Source: Tenacibaculum soleae (lineage in GTDB: Bacteria > Bacteroidota > Bacteroidia > Flavobacteriales > Flavobacteriaceae). Taken from it: a DNA stretch of 64,000 bases. Positions 9,059 through 16,674 of the stretch are shown here, in pieces. The stretch spans positions 88,967 through 152,966 of the forward strand of contig NZ_MAKX01000035.1 of the NCBI RefSeq assembly GCF_001693415.1, read 5' to 3'. Within the stretch, counting starts at the first letter, position 1; each line of letters opens with the position of its first letter. A model generated the notes under the pieces. The model did not search any database, had not been told where the DNA came from, and was given only the letters and a program-made list of their open reading frames with translations. The position numbers and the translations under genes were made by a program.

Positions 9059-10140
9059 AAAAAATAGTTACCATATTAGGGGCTCGTCCTCAGTTTGTAA
9101 AAGGAGCTGTGTTAAGCCGAGTGATACAAAAACATGGCGAAGTTGAAGAAATAATTGTACATACAGGTCAGCATTTTGATGCCAATATGAGCGACGTTTT
9201 TTTTGATGAAATGCAAATACCGAAACCGAAGTATAATTTAAATATCAACGGTTTAAGTCACGGTGCCATGACAGGGCAGATGCTAGAAAAAATAGAAGAA
9301 ATTTTAGTTGTTGAAAAACCAGATGCTGTTATAGTGTATGGAGATACAAACTCTACACTTGCAGGTGCTTTAGCTGCAAAGAAATTACATATAAAAGTGA
9401 TGCATGTTGAAGCTGGTTTGCGTTCTTTTAATATGCAAATGCCTGAAGAGGTGAATCGTATTGTAACGGATAGAATTGCTAATTTATTAAGCTGCCCTAC
9501 ACAGGTTGCTATGGATAATTTAGAAAAAGAGGGTTTTAATAATTTAGATATTAAGATAGAACAGCATGGAGACATCATGAAAGATGCTGTTGAGTTTTAC
9601 GGTAAGTTTTCAGAAGAAAAATCGACTATTATAAGCGAGTTAAACTTAACAGAAAACGAATTTGTTTTAGCAACTATTCATCGTCAGGAAAATACAGATT
9701 TTAAAGAGAAATTAACCGAAGTGTTTTCAGCTTTAGAAACCATAAATAAAACAAAAAAAGTAATATTACCACTACATCCTCGAACTAAAAAAATGTTAGC
9801 GGAGTATAACTTACAACCTAATATTACTTTTATAGATCCTGTTGGCTATTTTGATATGTTAGAGTTGTTAAAAAAATGTAGTTTGGTGGTTACCGATAGT
9901 GGTGGACTTCAAAAAGAGGCGTTTTTTAATAAAAAAAACTGCATTATTGTAAGAGAAGAAACCGAATGGACAGAATTGGTAGCTTGTAAATATGCTGTAA
10001 TTACAGGAACCCATCCGAAGAAAATGACGAGTGCTTTCAGTGAGTTTTTAAATTCAGAAATGACATTTAAAGAACCGTTATACGGCAATAATGTTGGAGA
10101 TAAAATATACAAATCAATCATAAAATTAATTCAAGAATAA
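9055..10140 (+). CDS. wecB: UDP-N-acetylglucosamine 2-epimerase, non-hydrolysing (TTG start)
   Basis: Interconverts UDP-GlcNAc and UDP-ManNAc, supplying ManNAc-type sugars for the surface glycan. Family motifs in order: GARPQFVKGAVLSRVI, HTGQHFDANMSD, VYGDTNSTLAGALAAKK, HVEAGLRS, MPEEVNRIVTDRIANLLSC, TIHRQENTD, LPLHPRTKK, VTDSGGLQKEAFF. The 361-residue length is typical. The start is TTG 9055, since the conserved KKIVTILGARPQ follows directly; it overlaps the preceding stop by four bases. No UDP-ManNAc dehydrogenase (WecC) lies nearby, so either ManNAc itself is used or wecC is elsewhere. Confidence 0.95.
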   Translation: MKKIVTILGARPQFVKGAVLSRVIQKHGEVEEIIVHTGQHFDANMSDVFFDEMQIPKPKYNLNINGLSHGAMTGQMLEKIEEILVVEKPDAVIVYGDTNSTLAGALAAKKLHIKVMHVEAGLRSFNMQMPEEVNRIVTDRIANLLSCPTQVAMDNLEKEGFNNLDIKIEQHGDIMKDAVEFYGKFSEEKSTIISELNLTENEFVLATIHRQENTDFKEKLTEVFSALETINKTKKVILPLHPRTKKMLAEYNLQPNITFIDPVGYFDMLELLKKCSLVVTDSGGLQKEAFFNKKNCIIVREETEWTELVACKYAVITGTHPKKMTSAFSEFLNSEMTFKEPLYGNNVGDKIYKSIIKLIQE

Positions 10141-10141
10141 A

Positions 10142-11647
10142 TTGGGAATCGTACTAAGACAGTCGCTAAAAAACACCATTATAATCTATCTAGGGTTTTT
10201 AATTGGTGGAATTAATACATTGGTTTTATACACACGTTTTTTAAAGGATGAGTATTACGGATTAACAATGTATGTTTTTTCGGCTTCTAATTTAATTATG
10301 CCAATTACAGCATTTGGAGTACATTTTACAATTATAAAATTTTACTCGAGCTATACTTCTAAAGTAGAAAAAGATAAATTTTTAAGTACAGTACTATTTT
10401 TACCACTGCTAATAGCAATACCAATAGGTTTCTTTTGGAGTTATTTTCATGATTGGATTATGGATTTTGTAGCAAAAAGTAATTCAAAAGAAAATTTAAT
10501 TATCGAAAACTACACGATTTATATATACATCGTTGCGGTTTCATGTGCGTATTTTGAAGTATTTTATTCGTGGGCAAAGGTACAAATGCAATCCGTTTTT
10601 GGTAATGTATTAAAAGAGCTCTACAATAGGGCAGCGGTTATGTTATTGTTAGTTGCGGTTTATTTAAATGTAATTACCAAACAAGAGTTCTTGTACTATA
10701 TCTCGTTTGCATATATTTTAAGAACAATTCTTATGATGTTGTATGCTTTTAAGTTGTATACGCCAAAGCTTAGTTTTACGTTGCCAGATAACTTTAATGA
10801 AGTGCTTCGTTACACTTTTTATATTATTCTAGCAGGAAGTGCTGGTGCTATTATTTTAGATATTGATAAAGTAATGATACCAGGTAAAGATGGGTTTGCT
10901 ACGGCAGCTTATTATGGAGTTGCGGTGTTTATAGGATCGTTTATAGAAGCGCCAAGTAGAGCTATGGGGCAAATATTACAACCGCTTACCTCTAAATCTA
11001 TCAATGAAGATAATGATATAGAAACTAGGAGTTTGTATAAAAAAAGTTCGATTAATTTATTATTAGTAGGCGGTTTGTTTTTTATACTAGTAAATTGTAA
11101 TGTAGACGAACTATTTAAACTAATGCCTAATAAAAATTATGCCGCAGGTGGTGGGTTAGTTGTTTTGTTAATTTCTATCGCAAAGTTATTTTTAATGTCT
11201 TTAGGTAACAATGGTGCTATTATTCAAAATTCAAAGTTTTATAGAATCACTTTACCAGTTGGAGTTGGTATGGCTTTGTCGGTATATTTCTTAAACACTT
11301 ATTTTTATACCTATTTAAATATGGGAACCGAAGGGTTAGCATTGGCTACTTTAATTACTGTTTTAGTATTTAATATCTTTAAAGTATGGTTTGTAGGACA
11401 AAAGTTTAAGATGATTCCTTTTACCCAAAAAACACTTTTAATGGTATTTATAATTGCCATATTGTTTTTAGGATTTTATTTCTGGAATTTTAATATCCCT
11501 GAGATTTTTATCAAAGAGTTTCCAATTCATCCAATAATAAATATCATCTTAAAAAGTATTTTAATTGTTGTAGTGTATGTATTTGTGGTAATTAAACTAG
11601 CAGTATCAGAGCAAATGAATAATTTAGTAGGTAAGTATATAAAATAA
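10142..11647 (+). CDS. Oligosaccharide flippase / polysaccharide biosynthesis protein (Wzx-like, TTG start)
   Basis: A 501-residue polytopic protein with about 12-14 hydrophobic segments, matching the MATE/MVF-type flippase superfamily (Polysacc_synt). It probably flips lipid-linked oligosaccharide across the inner membrane. The start is TTG 10142, one base after the wecB stop; the next in-frame Met is about residue 42, inside the first helices, and would remove the first membrane segment. It closes the glycan block and is followed by a hairpin at 11648-11681. No Wzy polymerase is seen in the window, so the export route is incomplete here. Confidence 0.85.
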   Translation: MGIVLRQSLKNTIIIYLGFLIGGINTLVLYTRFLKDEYYGLTMYVFSASNLIMPITAFGVHFTIIKFYSSYTSKVEKDKFLSTVLFLPLLIAIPIGFFWSYFHDWIMDFVAKSNSKENLIIENYTIYIYIVAVSCAYFEVFYSWAKVQMQSVFGNVLKELYNRAAVMLLLVAVYLNVITKQEFLYYISFAYILRTILMMLYAFKLYTPKLSFTLPDNFNEVLRYTFYIILAGSAGAIILDIDKVMIPGKDGFATAAYYGVAVFIGSFIEAPSRAMGQILQPLTSKSINEDNDIETRSLYKKSSINLLLVGGLFFILVNCNVDELFKLMPNKNYAAGGGLVVLLISIAKLFLMSLGNNGAIIQNSKFYRITLPVGVGMALSVYFLNTYFYTYLNMGTEGLALATLITVLVFNIFKVWFVGQKFKMIPFTQKTLLMVFIIAILFLGFYFWNFNIPEIFIKEFPIHPIINIILKSILIVVVYVFVVIKLAVSEQMNNLVGKYIK

Positions 11648-11721
11648 AAAAGACTCATACACATAAGGGAATAAGTCTTTTATTAGGGGAATGAAAAACA
11701 AATAATTTAGGGGGATTATTT
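11645..11721 (-). ncRNA. Candidate C-rich small RNA on the minus strand
   Basis: No ORF is present. The minus strand has a full -7 element TATCTTTG at 11735-11728, which predicts a start near 11721. The roughly 75-base product contains ATCCCCCTAAAT, ATTCCCCTAATA and TATTCCCTTATG, three C-run motifs in otherwise AU-rich sequence. It ends in a hairpin (AAAAGACT 11648-11655 with AGTCTTTT 11674-11681) followed on the minus strand by a U-rich tract. The third C-run lies in the terminator loop. Promoter, short body and terminator together support an independent transcript; it could alternatively be the degraded leader of a lost gene. Confidence 0.45.
11648..11681. terminator. Bidirectional hairpin after the flippase gene
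   Basis: An 8-base perfect stem, AAAAGACT/AGTCTTTT, with an 18-base loop lies directly after the flippase stop. The U-tract is better on the minus strand, where it would end the candidate small RNA. Confidence 0.6.
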
Positions 11722-12089
11722 ATACTACAAAGATATACGATGTTTTTAATAGTCTGATAAACATAGTTTTATAAATTTATTTTAACACAGTCAAAGTCAA
11801 AACGTTTATTAAAAATTATTTTTAATAGATGTTTTAGCATAAAATAGCGGTAACTTAAACCTATTTTGCAATTTGATTAAAGTTTGTTAATTGGAGTAAA
11901 TTTGCTGGATGATACTCTAGTATATTTGTATAGAGAATCAAATACAAGTACTTAAAAACTATTCTCTATATAGTTTTATTTGATTTCGACTGTGCCAAAT
12001 TTTACAAAAAAATACTCAATCTGATATTTTAGGTATATCAAAATTGCATAAAACATTTTAATTTTAAACCAAGTTTATAAGCGTAATTA
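11682..12089. other. Non-coding stretch between flippase and GNAT genes
   Basis: No credible ORF. It holds the body and promoter of the minus-strand small-RNA candidate (up to 11735), plain AT-rich sequence to about 11870, two plus-strand -7 elements (TAAATTTG 11897-11904, TATATTTG 11921-11928) and the inverted-repeat element at 11929-11985. The last 100 bases show nothing I can name. Confidence 0.5.
11905..11990 (+). ncRNA. Structured element with interleaved inverted repeats (possible pseudoknot RNA)
   Basis: Two perfect inverted repeats interlock: TATAGAGAAT (11929-11938) with ATTCTCTATA (11961-11970), and AATCAAATA (11936-11944) with TATTTGATT (11977-11985). The order A-B-A'-B' is that of an H-type pseudoknot or of two exclusive hairpins. 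Upstream is a TTTG box (11872-11875), 21 bases, then TAAATTTG (11897-11904), so transcription from about 11911 would include the element. It could instead be a DNA operator. No ORF follows on this strand. Confidence 0.3.
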
Positions 12090-12629
12090 CTAAAACGCTA
12101 AGTACATAATATGATTAGGATTTGAATGGCTTGCTGATATTTGAAAATCAGTTTCTCCTACTATTGTAAAGCCAACTTTTTTATAAAACTGAATCGCTTT
12201 TTTGTTCTCTACCCAAACGTTTAACCAAATTCCTGACTGGTTATTTTCCTTACATAAGGCTACATTAAAATCGAATAATTTTTTACCGAGCCCTAAACCA
12301 TAAAATTCCTCAAGTAAATACAATCTACTCATATAAGTGATGTTTTTAGCGGTAACATCTTTACAGGTTTTATTGAAAATTATTTTTGAATACCCAGCAG
12401 TTTGGCTTTCATATTCGAGTAAATAATATTCATTTTCTGGAGTTTCTAATTCTTCTATAAAGTCGCTTTCTTTAAAGTTATTAGCGATATAAGCATCCAT
12501 ATCTTTAGGCGGAGCAGAATGACCATGTGCAGTTAAAAAAGAAGGAACACTAATTTTAGAAAAAAGTTTTGCTTGTGAGGTGTTTGCTTTTGTTATTTTA
12601 ATGATTTCTATTTTTTTAAGATTATACAA
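12090..12629 (-). CDS. GNAT family N-acetyltransferase
   Basis: A 179-residue cytosolic acetyltransferase. The acetyl-CoA binding region is clear: MSRLYLLEEFYGLGLGKKLFDF (about residues 99-120, the Q/RxxGxG/A loop as YGLGLGKK), followed by NVWVENKKAIQFYKKVGFTIVGE, the motif B helix typical of RimI-like and spermidine/spermine-type enzymes. The N-terminal half carries the substrate pocket and gives no clear substrate. The gene starts 12 bases after the stop of the VF530-family gene, so they may be co-transcribed. Confidence 0.88.
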   Translation of the reverse strand: MYNLKKIEIIKITKANTSQAKLFSKISVPSFLTAHGHSAPPKDMDAYIANNFKESDFIEELETPENEYYLLEYESQTAGYSKIIFNKTCKDVTAKNITYMSRLYLLEEFYGLGLGKKLFDFNVALCKENNQSGIWLNVWVENKKAIQFYKKVGFTIVGETDFQISASHSNPNHIMYLAF

Positions 12630-12641
12630 AGTATTCTGATA

Positions 12642-13019
12642 TTATTCTTGCAGTTCTTCTAGCATATCTAAATAAACATCTTCAACATGTTCACGAGCCC
12701 AGCGAGTTCTTCTTAAAAAACCTAAACTCGATTTCATGGTAGGGTTGTACCTAAAACATCGAATATTTACACGTTCTGCCAAGCTTTCCCAACCATAATA
12801 ATCAACTAAACGTTCTAGAAGTTGTGCAAGTTTAACACCATGTAGTGGATTGTTAAGTTGCTCTTCAGTAGCTTGCCTTCTATTTTGTCTAGAAGGATTT
12901 TCTTTATTTAATTGTTCGTTAGTTTTTGGTTTAAAAAAGGTGTTTACAATACTTTTAGATTGTGTTTGATTATTTTCTGTATCTATCACTTGTGTTTTTA
13001 TCTTAATACTTAGCAACAA
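12642..13019 (-). CDS. VF530 family (DUF2132) DNA-binding-like protein
   Basis: A 125-residue protein. The C-terminal 70 residues match the VF530/DUF2132 family: NNPLHGVKLAQLLERLVDYYGWESLAERVNIRCF, then KSSLGFLRRTRWAREHVEDVYL. This compact helical fold is known from a Vibrio fischeri structure and is thought to bind DNA, without a defined role. The N-terminal 50 residues are polar and Gln/Asn-rich, probably a flexible extension and longer than in most members. It could start at a later codon, but no in-frame Met occurs before the conserved part. Confidence 0.85.
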   Translation of the reverse strand: MLLSIKIKTQVIDTENNQTQSKSIVNTFFKPKTNEQLNKENPSRQNRRQATEEQLNNPLHGVKLAQLLERLVDYYGWESLAERVNIRCFRYNPTMKSSLGFLRRTRWAREHVEDVYLDMLEELQE

Positions 13020-13078
13020 AAATATAAACTTACATCAGTAATTAAATCAATTTGATACAGTTTTTTAGATGATGTACA

Positions 13079-13112
13079 AAAAAACCTCCTTGAAAAAACA
13101 AAGAGGTTTTGT
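13079..13112 (-). terminator. Rho-independent terminator of htpG
   Basis: AAAACCTC (13081-13088) pairs with GAGGTTTT (13103-13110); on the minus strand the hairpin is followed by a run of T, 24 bases after the htpG stop. Confidence 0.75.
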
Positions 13113-13135
13113 AATATTTAAAGTAATAGAATTAC

Positions 13136-15049
13136 TTATTTAATAAGCTCATAAGAACGCTTAATAAAGTTGGTTAAATCTTCACCATGTAAAAGGTTTT
13201 GAGATAATTTGGCTAAATCGAAAGCTTGCGTAATTAAGTCTTTTTTCTTGTCTTCATCAGCATTTAAAATTTCAGAAACTAATGGGTGATTTGTATTTAC
13301 AACTAAGTTATACATTTCAGGTAAATTACCCATTCCCATCATTCCACCTCCACCACCAGAAGCTTGCATTTCTTTCATACGACGCATAAATTCTGGTACA
13401 GTAATTAAGAAAGGAGAAGAAGAAGAATCCATAGATTCTAATTGAACAGTATATGTTTGAGATGCAATTACACCTTCAATAACTGGTTTTAATGTTTCTT
13501 TTTCTTCATCAGTTAATTTAGAAATAACAGCTTCGTCTTTCTTAATTAAATTATCAATAAAATCAGAATCTACACGTACAAACTGAACTTTTGTTTCGCC
13601 TGAAGTTTCTAATTTTTGCATTAAATGTGATACAATTGGAGAATCTAATAAAAGAACTTCATATCCTTTAGCAGTTGCTTCTTGAATATAACTGTGCTGA
13701 GCTTCTTTGTTAGAGGCATATAAAATTACGTGATTTCCATCTTTATCAGTCTGAGCGTCTTTTGTTTTTTCAATTAGCTCATCAAAAGTAAAATAAGTAT
13801 CAGCAACGGTTGGGTATAAAGCAAATTTCTTAGCTTTATCAAAGAATTTATCTTCTGATAACATTCCGTATTCGATAATTACTTTAATGTCGTTCCATTT
13901 TTGTTCAAAATCAGCACGATCTTTTTTGTATAAAGAAGCTAGTTTGTCGGCAACCTTTTTAGTAATATAACCAGATATTTTCTTTACAGCTCCGTCTGCT
14001 TGTAAGCCTGAACGAGAAACGTTTAAAGGAATGTCTGGCGAATCGATAACACCTTTTAACATTTGTAAAAAGTCAGGTACAATACCCTCTACGTTATCGG
14101 TTACAAAAACTTGGTTTTGATATAACTGAATTTTATCTTTTTGCATATCTAAGTTTTGTGATAACTTAGGGAAGAATAAAATACCTGTTAAATTAAATGG
14201 GTAATCAACATTTAAATGAATATGAAACAAAGATTCTTCAAATTGCATTGGATACAATTCTCTGTAGAAGTTTGTATAATCTTCATCATTTAAATCTGCA
14301 GGAGCTTTTGTCCAAGCAGGGTTTGTATTGTTGATAATATTATCAACTTCAATTTGTTTGTGAGGTTCAGTAGTTTCTTTACCATCCGCATCAGTTGTTG
14401 TTTGTGGTGTAAACTCAGGGTCGTTTACTTGCTTAGTTCCAAATTTAATTGGCACTTGATTAAAACGATTGTATTTGTTAAGTAAACCACCAATTTTAGC
14501 TTCTTCTAAAAAGTCTAAAGAGTCTTCAGCAACATGTAAAATAATTTCTGTACCTCTATCAGATTTATCATGAGCTTCTAAAGTAAATTCAGGCGATCCA
14601 TCACAAGTCCAATGTGCAGCTGGTTCGTCTTTAAAAGATTTTGTGATTAACTCAACTTTATCAGCAACCATAAAAGCAGAATAAAAACCTAAACCAAAGT
14701 GCCCAATTACACCGGTTTCGTTTTTACCATCTTCATATTTATTTAAGAACTCTTCAGCTCCAGAAAAGGCAATTTGGTTAATGTATTTTTCTACTTCATC
14801 AGCAGTCATACCTAAACCTTGGTCTTTAATGGTTATGGTTTTAGCTTCTTTATTAATACTAATTTCAATTTTAGCATCACCTAATTCGGTTTTTGCTTCA
14901 CCAATAGCAATTAAGTGTTTTAATTTTGTAGTTGCATCTGTTCCGTTAGATATTAACTCACGTAAAAATATTTCGTGATCAGAATACAAGAATTTTTTAA
15001 TCAGTGGAAATATATTTTCTACCGATACATTAATACTTCCTTTGCTCAT
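13136..15049 (-). CDS. htpG: Molecular chaperone HtpG (bacterial Hsp90)
   Basis: ATP-dependent homodimeric chaperone of the cytosol. At 637 residues it has the usual length. The GHKL ATPase domain shows ELISNGTDATTKLK (motif I; the family usually has ELISNASDA), IKDQGLGMT (motif II) and IGHFGLGFYSAFMVADKV (motif III, lid). The middle domain carries NVSRSGLQ, a variant of the usual NVSRE-LQ with Ser-Gly where Glu is common. The C-terminal dimer domain holds a Gly/Met-rich insert (ASGGGGGMMGMGN, about residues 566-578). Own promoter and terminator are visible; the promoter looks sigma-54-like with a TGTCA repeat upstream. Confidence 0.97.
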   Translation of the reverse strand: MSKGSINVSVENIFPLIKKFLYSDHEIFLRELISNGTDATTKLKHLIAIGEAKTELGDAKIEISINKEAKTITIKDQGLGMTADEVEKYINQIAFSGAEEFLNKYEDGKNETGVIGHFGLGFYSAFMVADKVELITKSFKDEPAAHWTCDGSPEFTLEAHDKSDRGTEIILHVAEDSLDFLEEAKIGGLLNKYNRFNQVPIKFGTKQVNDPEFTPQTTTDADGKETTEPHKQIEVDNIINNTNPAWTKAPADLNDEDYTNFYRELYPMQFEESLFHIHLNVDYPFNLTGILFFPKLSQNLDMQKDKIQLYQNQVFVTDNVEGIVPDFLQMLKGVIDSPDIPLNVSRSGLQADGAVKKISGYITKKVADKLASLYKKDRADFEQKWNDIKVIIEYGMLSEDKFFDKAKKFALYPTVADTYFTFDELIEKTKDAQTDKDGNHVILYASNKEAQHSYIQEATAKGYEVLLLDSPIVSHLMQKLETSGETKVQFVRVDSDFIDNLIKKDEAVISKLTDEEKETLKPVIEGVIASQTYTVQLESMDSSSSPFLITVPEFMRRMKEMQASGGGGGMMGMGNLPEMYNLVVNTNHPLVSEILNADEDKKKDLITQAFDLAKLSQNLLHGEDLTNFIKRSYELIK

Positions 15050-15092
15050 AATTATATATTTTGTTTGATATTATTTTCTAGAAAGTTAAATA

Positions 15093-15133
15093 GTCAAAAA
15101 AAATACCAAAAGAAGTTTTGTGACAAGATGACA
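15093..15133 (-). promoter_or_regulatory. Sigma-54-like promoter and TGTCA direct repeat upstream of htpG
   Basis: On the minus strand TTGGTATTTTTTTTGAC (15109-15093) keeps the invariant GG, exactly ten bases, then GA in place of GC, compared with the RpoN consensus TTGGCAC-N5-TTGC. Directly upstream is TGTCA-TCT-TGTCA (15133-15121), a likely activator or repressor site. Transcription would start near 15081, 32 bases before the ATG. Inference only; no TAnnTTTG element fits better. Confidence 0.45.
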
Positions 15134-15167
15134 TAAAAAAAACGATAACAGCATTGTTATCGTTTTC
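15134..15167 (-). terminator. Rho-independent terminator of the GH109-like gene
   Basis: AAAACGATAACA (15139-15150) and TGTTATCGTTTT (15155-15166) form a perfect 12-base stem with loop GCAT; the minus strand continues with a T-run. It ends the gene whose stop is at 15187. Confidence 0.85.
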
Positions 15168-15186
15168 TTATAATGCATTTAAAAGT

Positions 15187-16578
15187 TTAAATGTTTCGTA
15201 ACATTTCTGTTTTGTTTTTATTTTTCCAAGTGCCTCCTGTAAAGTCAGGTACCTTTACAGAACTACTGTTTTGAGCCACAGATAGTTCTGAAAGCGGAGT
15301 AATAGCACTCCATAACACACTGTCATATATATTTATATCTAGCGGTAAACCTTGGTTTAGGCATTTAATTAAACGGTAAATCATTACAAAATCCATACCT
15401 CCATGGCCAACAGAATTATCTGATATTTGCGCTTTTAATTTACTCCAAAGTGGATGGTTGTATTTTTCACGGTATTCATCATATTGCTCTTTTTTTAACC
15501 AGTTATGCCCCCACCAAGCCAATTCATCATCATTAATATATAATTTAGATGGATAACCTTCGTGAACAGCTTTTGTACCCACTACAGTATTTAAACGATT
15601 GTAAGGTCTACCTGTATGTACATCAAATTGCAGCATGATGGTTTTGCCAAGTTTGGTTTTAATCATGGTGGTATTCATATCACCACATTTTATGTTTGAA
15701 AACTTATCAACTCCGCTACGTTTGGCAGCATCGCTTAAACTTTTTTCTCTTGAACTCATTGATACTAGATGGTCAAAAGTGTCGCCACGACCAATATCCA
15801 TATACTGACTAATAGGGCCTAAGCCATGGGTAGTATAAAAGTTACCGTCTTTGTTTAAATGATGTTTAATTCTCCATTGATCTTCATAATATTTTTCGTC
15901 TAATAAATGTTTACGTAAATCATGAATGTAAGCACCTTCAGCATGTGTAAGATCACCAAAAACACCTTGATTTACCATGTTTAACACCCAAAGTTCTTCA
16001 TTATTAAAACAACAGTTTTCAAGCATCATACAATGCCTTTGGGTGCGTTCGGCAGTTTCAATAAGTTTCCAGCAGTCTTCTATTGTATATGCTACAGGAA
16101 CTTCACAGGCAACATGTTTGCCTTTTTCCATAGCATATAATGCCATTGGTGTGTGCATTTCCCATGGAGTAGCAATGATTAATAGATCAATATCATCTCT
16201 ATCTACTAATTTTTTCCATTCATCTGAATTTCCGTGGTATTCATCAGCAGTTTTTTGATGCGTTTTTTGTAAGTGTTCGTTTAATTTATCAGTTTTTTCT
16301 TTCTTTAAATCAGAAATAGCAATAATTTCAGCATTGTTGTTTTTAACTAACCAATCAAACATTTGTAGTAAAGTTTGTCCTCGATTACCGCAACCGATAA
16401 TTCCTACGTTTACTTTAGCTATTTTAGGTGCTGTTAAGCTAAAAGCGGTTCCTTTTGCTGTGTTATTTAATAAATGATTTGTGTTTTCAGTAATTTCATT
16501 TTTACAAGAAATGGTGGTAGATAAACCTATAAAAGCAGCAGCTTTTGTTGATAATGATATAAAATCTTTTCTGTTCAT
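15187..16578 (-). CDS. Gfo/Idh/MocA oxidoreductase, GH109 (alpha-N-acetylgalactosaminidase)-like lipoprotein
   Basis: A 463-residue exported protein. The N-terminus MNRKDFISLSTKAA with Cys25 (TISC) looks like a Tat-type or lipoprotein signal with an RK pair. The NAD-binding loop GCGNRG is at residues 62-67, followed by HVACEVPVAYTIEDCW and HCMMLENCCFNNEELWVLNMV. Those motifs and the YIHDLRKHLLDEKYYEDQWR segment match CAZy family GH109, which cleaves terminal alpha-GalNAc by an NAD-dependent redox mechanism. Substrate is inferred; another sugar dehydrogenase role is possible. Its 5' leader carries the CCCCTA motif described in the findings. Confidence 0.8.
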   Translation of the reverse strand: MNRKDFISLSTKAAAFIGLSTTISCKNEITENTNHLLNNTAKGTAFSLTAPKIAKVNVGIIGCGNRGQTLLQMFDWLVKNNNAEIIAISDLKKEKTDKLNEHLQKTHQKTADEYHGNSDEWKKLVDRDDIDLLIIATPWEMHTPMALYAMEKGKHVACEVPVAYTIEDCWKLIETAERTQRHCMMLENCCFNNEELWVLNMVNQGVFGDLTHAEGAYIHDLRKHLLDEKYYEDQWRIKHHLNKDGNFYTTHGLGPISQYMDIGRGDTFDHLVSMSSREKSLSDAAKRSGVDKFSNIKCGDMNTTMIKTKLGKTIMLQFDVHTGRPYNRLNTVVGTKAVHEGYPSKLYINDDELAWWGHNWLKKEQYDEYREKYNHPLWSKLKAQISDNSVGHGGMDFVMIYRLIKCLNQGLPLDINIYDSVLWSAITPLSELSVAQNSSSVKVPDFTGGTWKNKNKTEMLRNI

Positions 16579-16622
16579 AAACTAGGGGATTAGTGTTTGT
16601 TGTAGGGAAGTTAAAATATTAC

Positions 16623-16630
16623 TATTTTTG
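16623..16630 (+). promoter_or_regulatory. -7 promoter element of the KAS III gene
   Basis: TATTTTTG matches TAnnTTTG; the start would be near 16637, giving a leader of about 38 bases before ATG 16675. Confidence 0.45.
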
Positions 16631-16674
16631 AAGGCTACAAAATTGATACTAAAAATAAACAATTTCATATAAAT

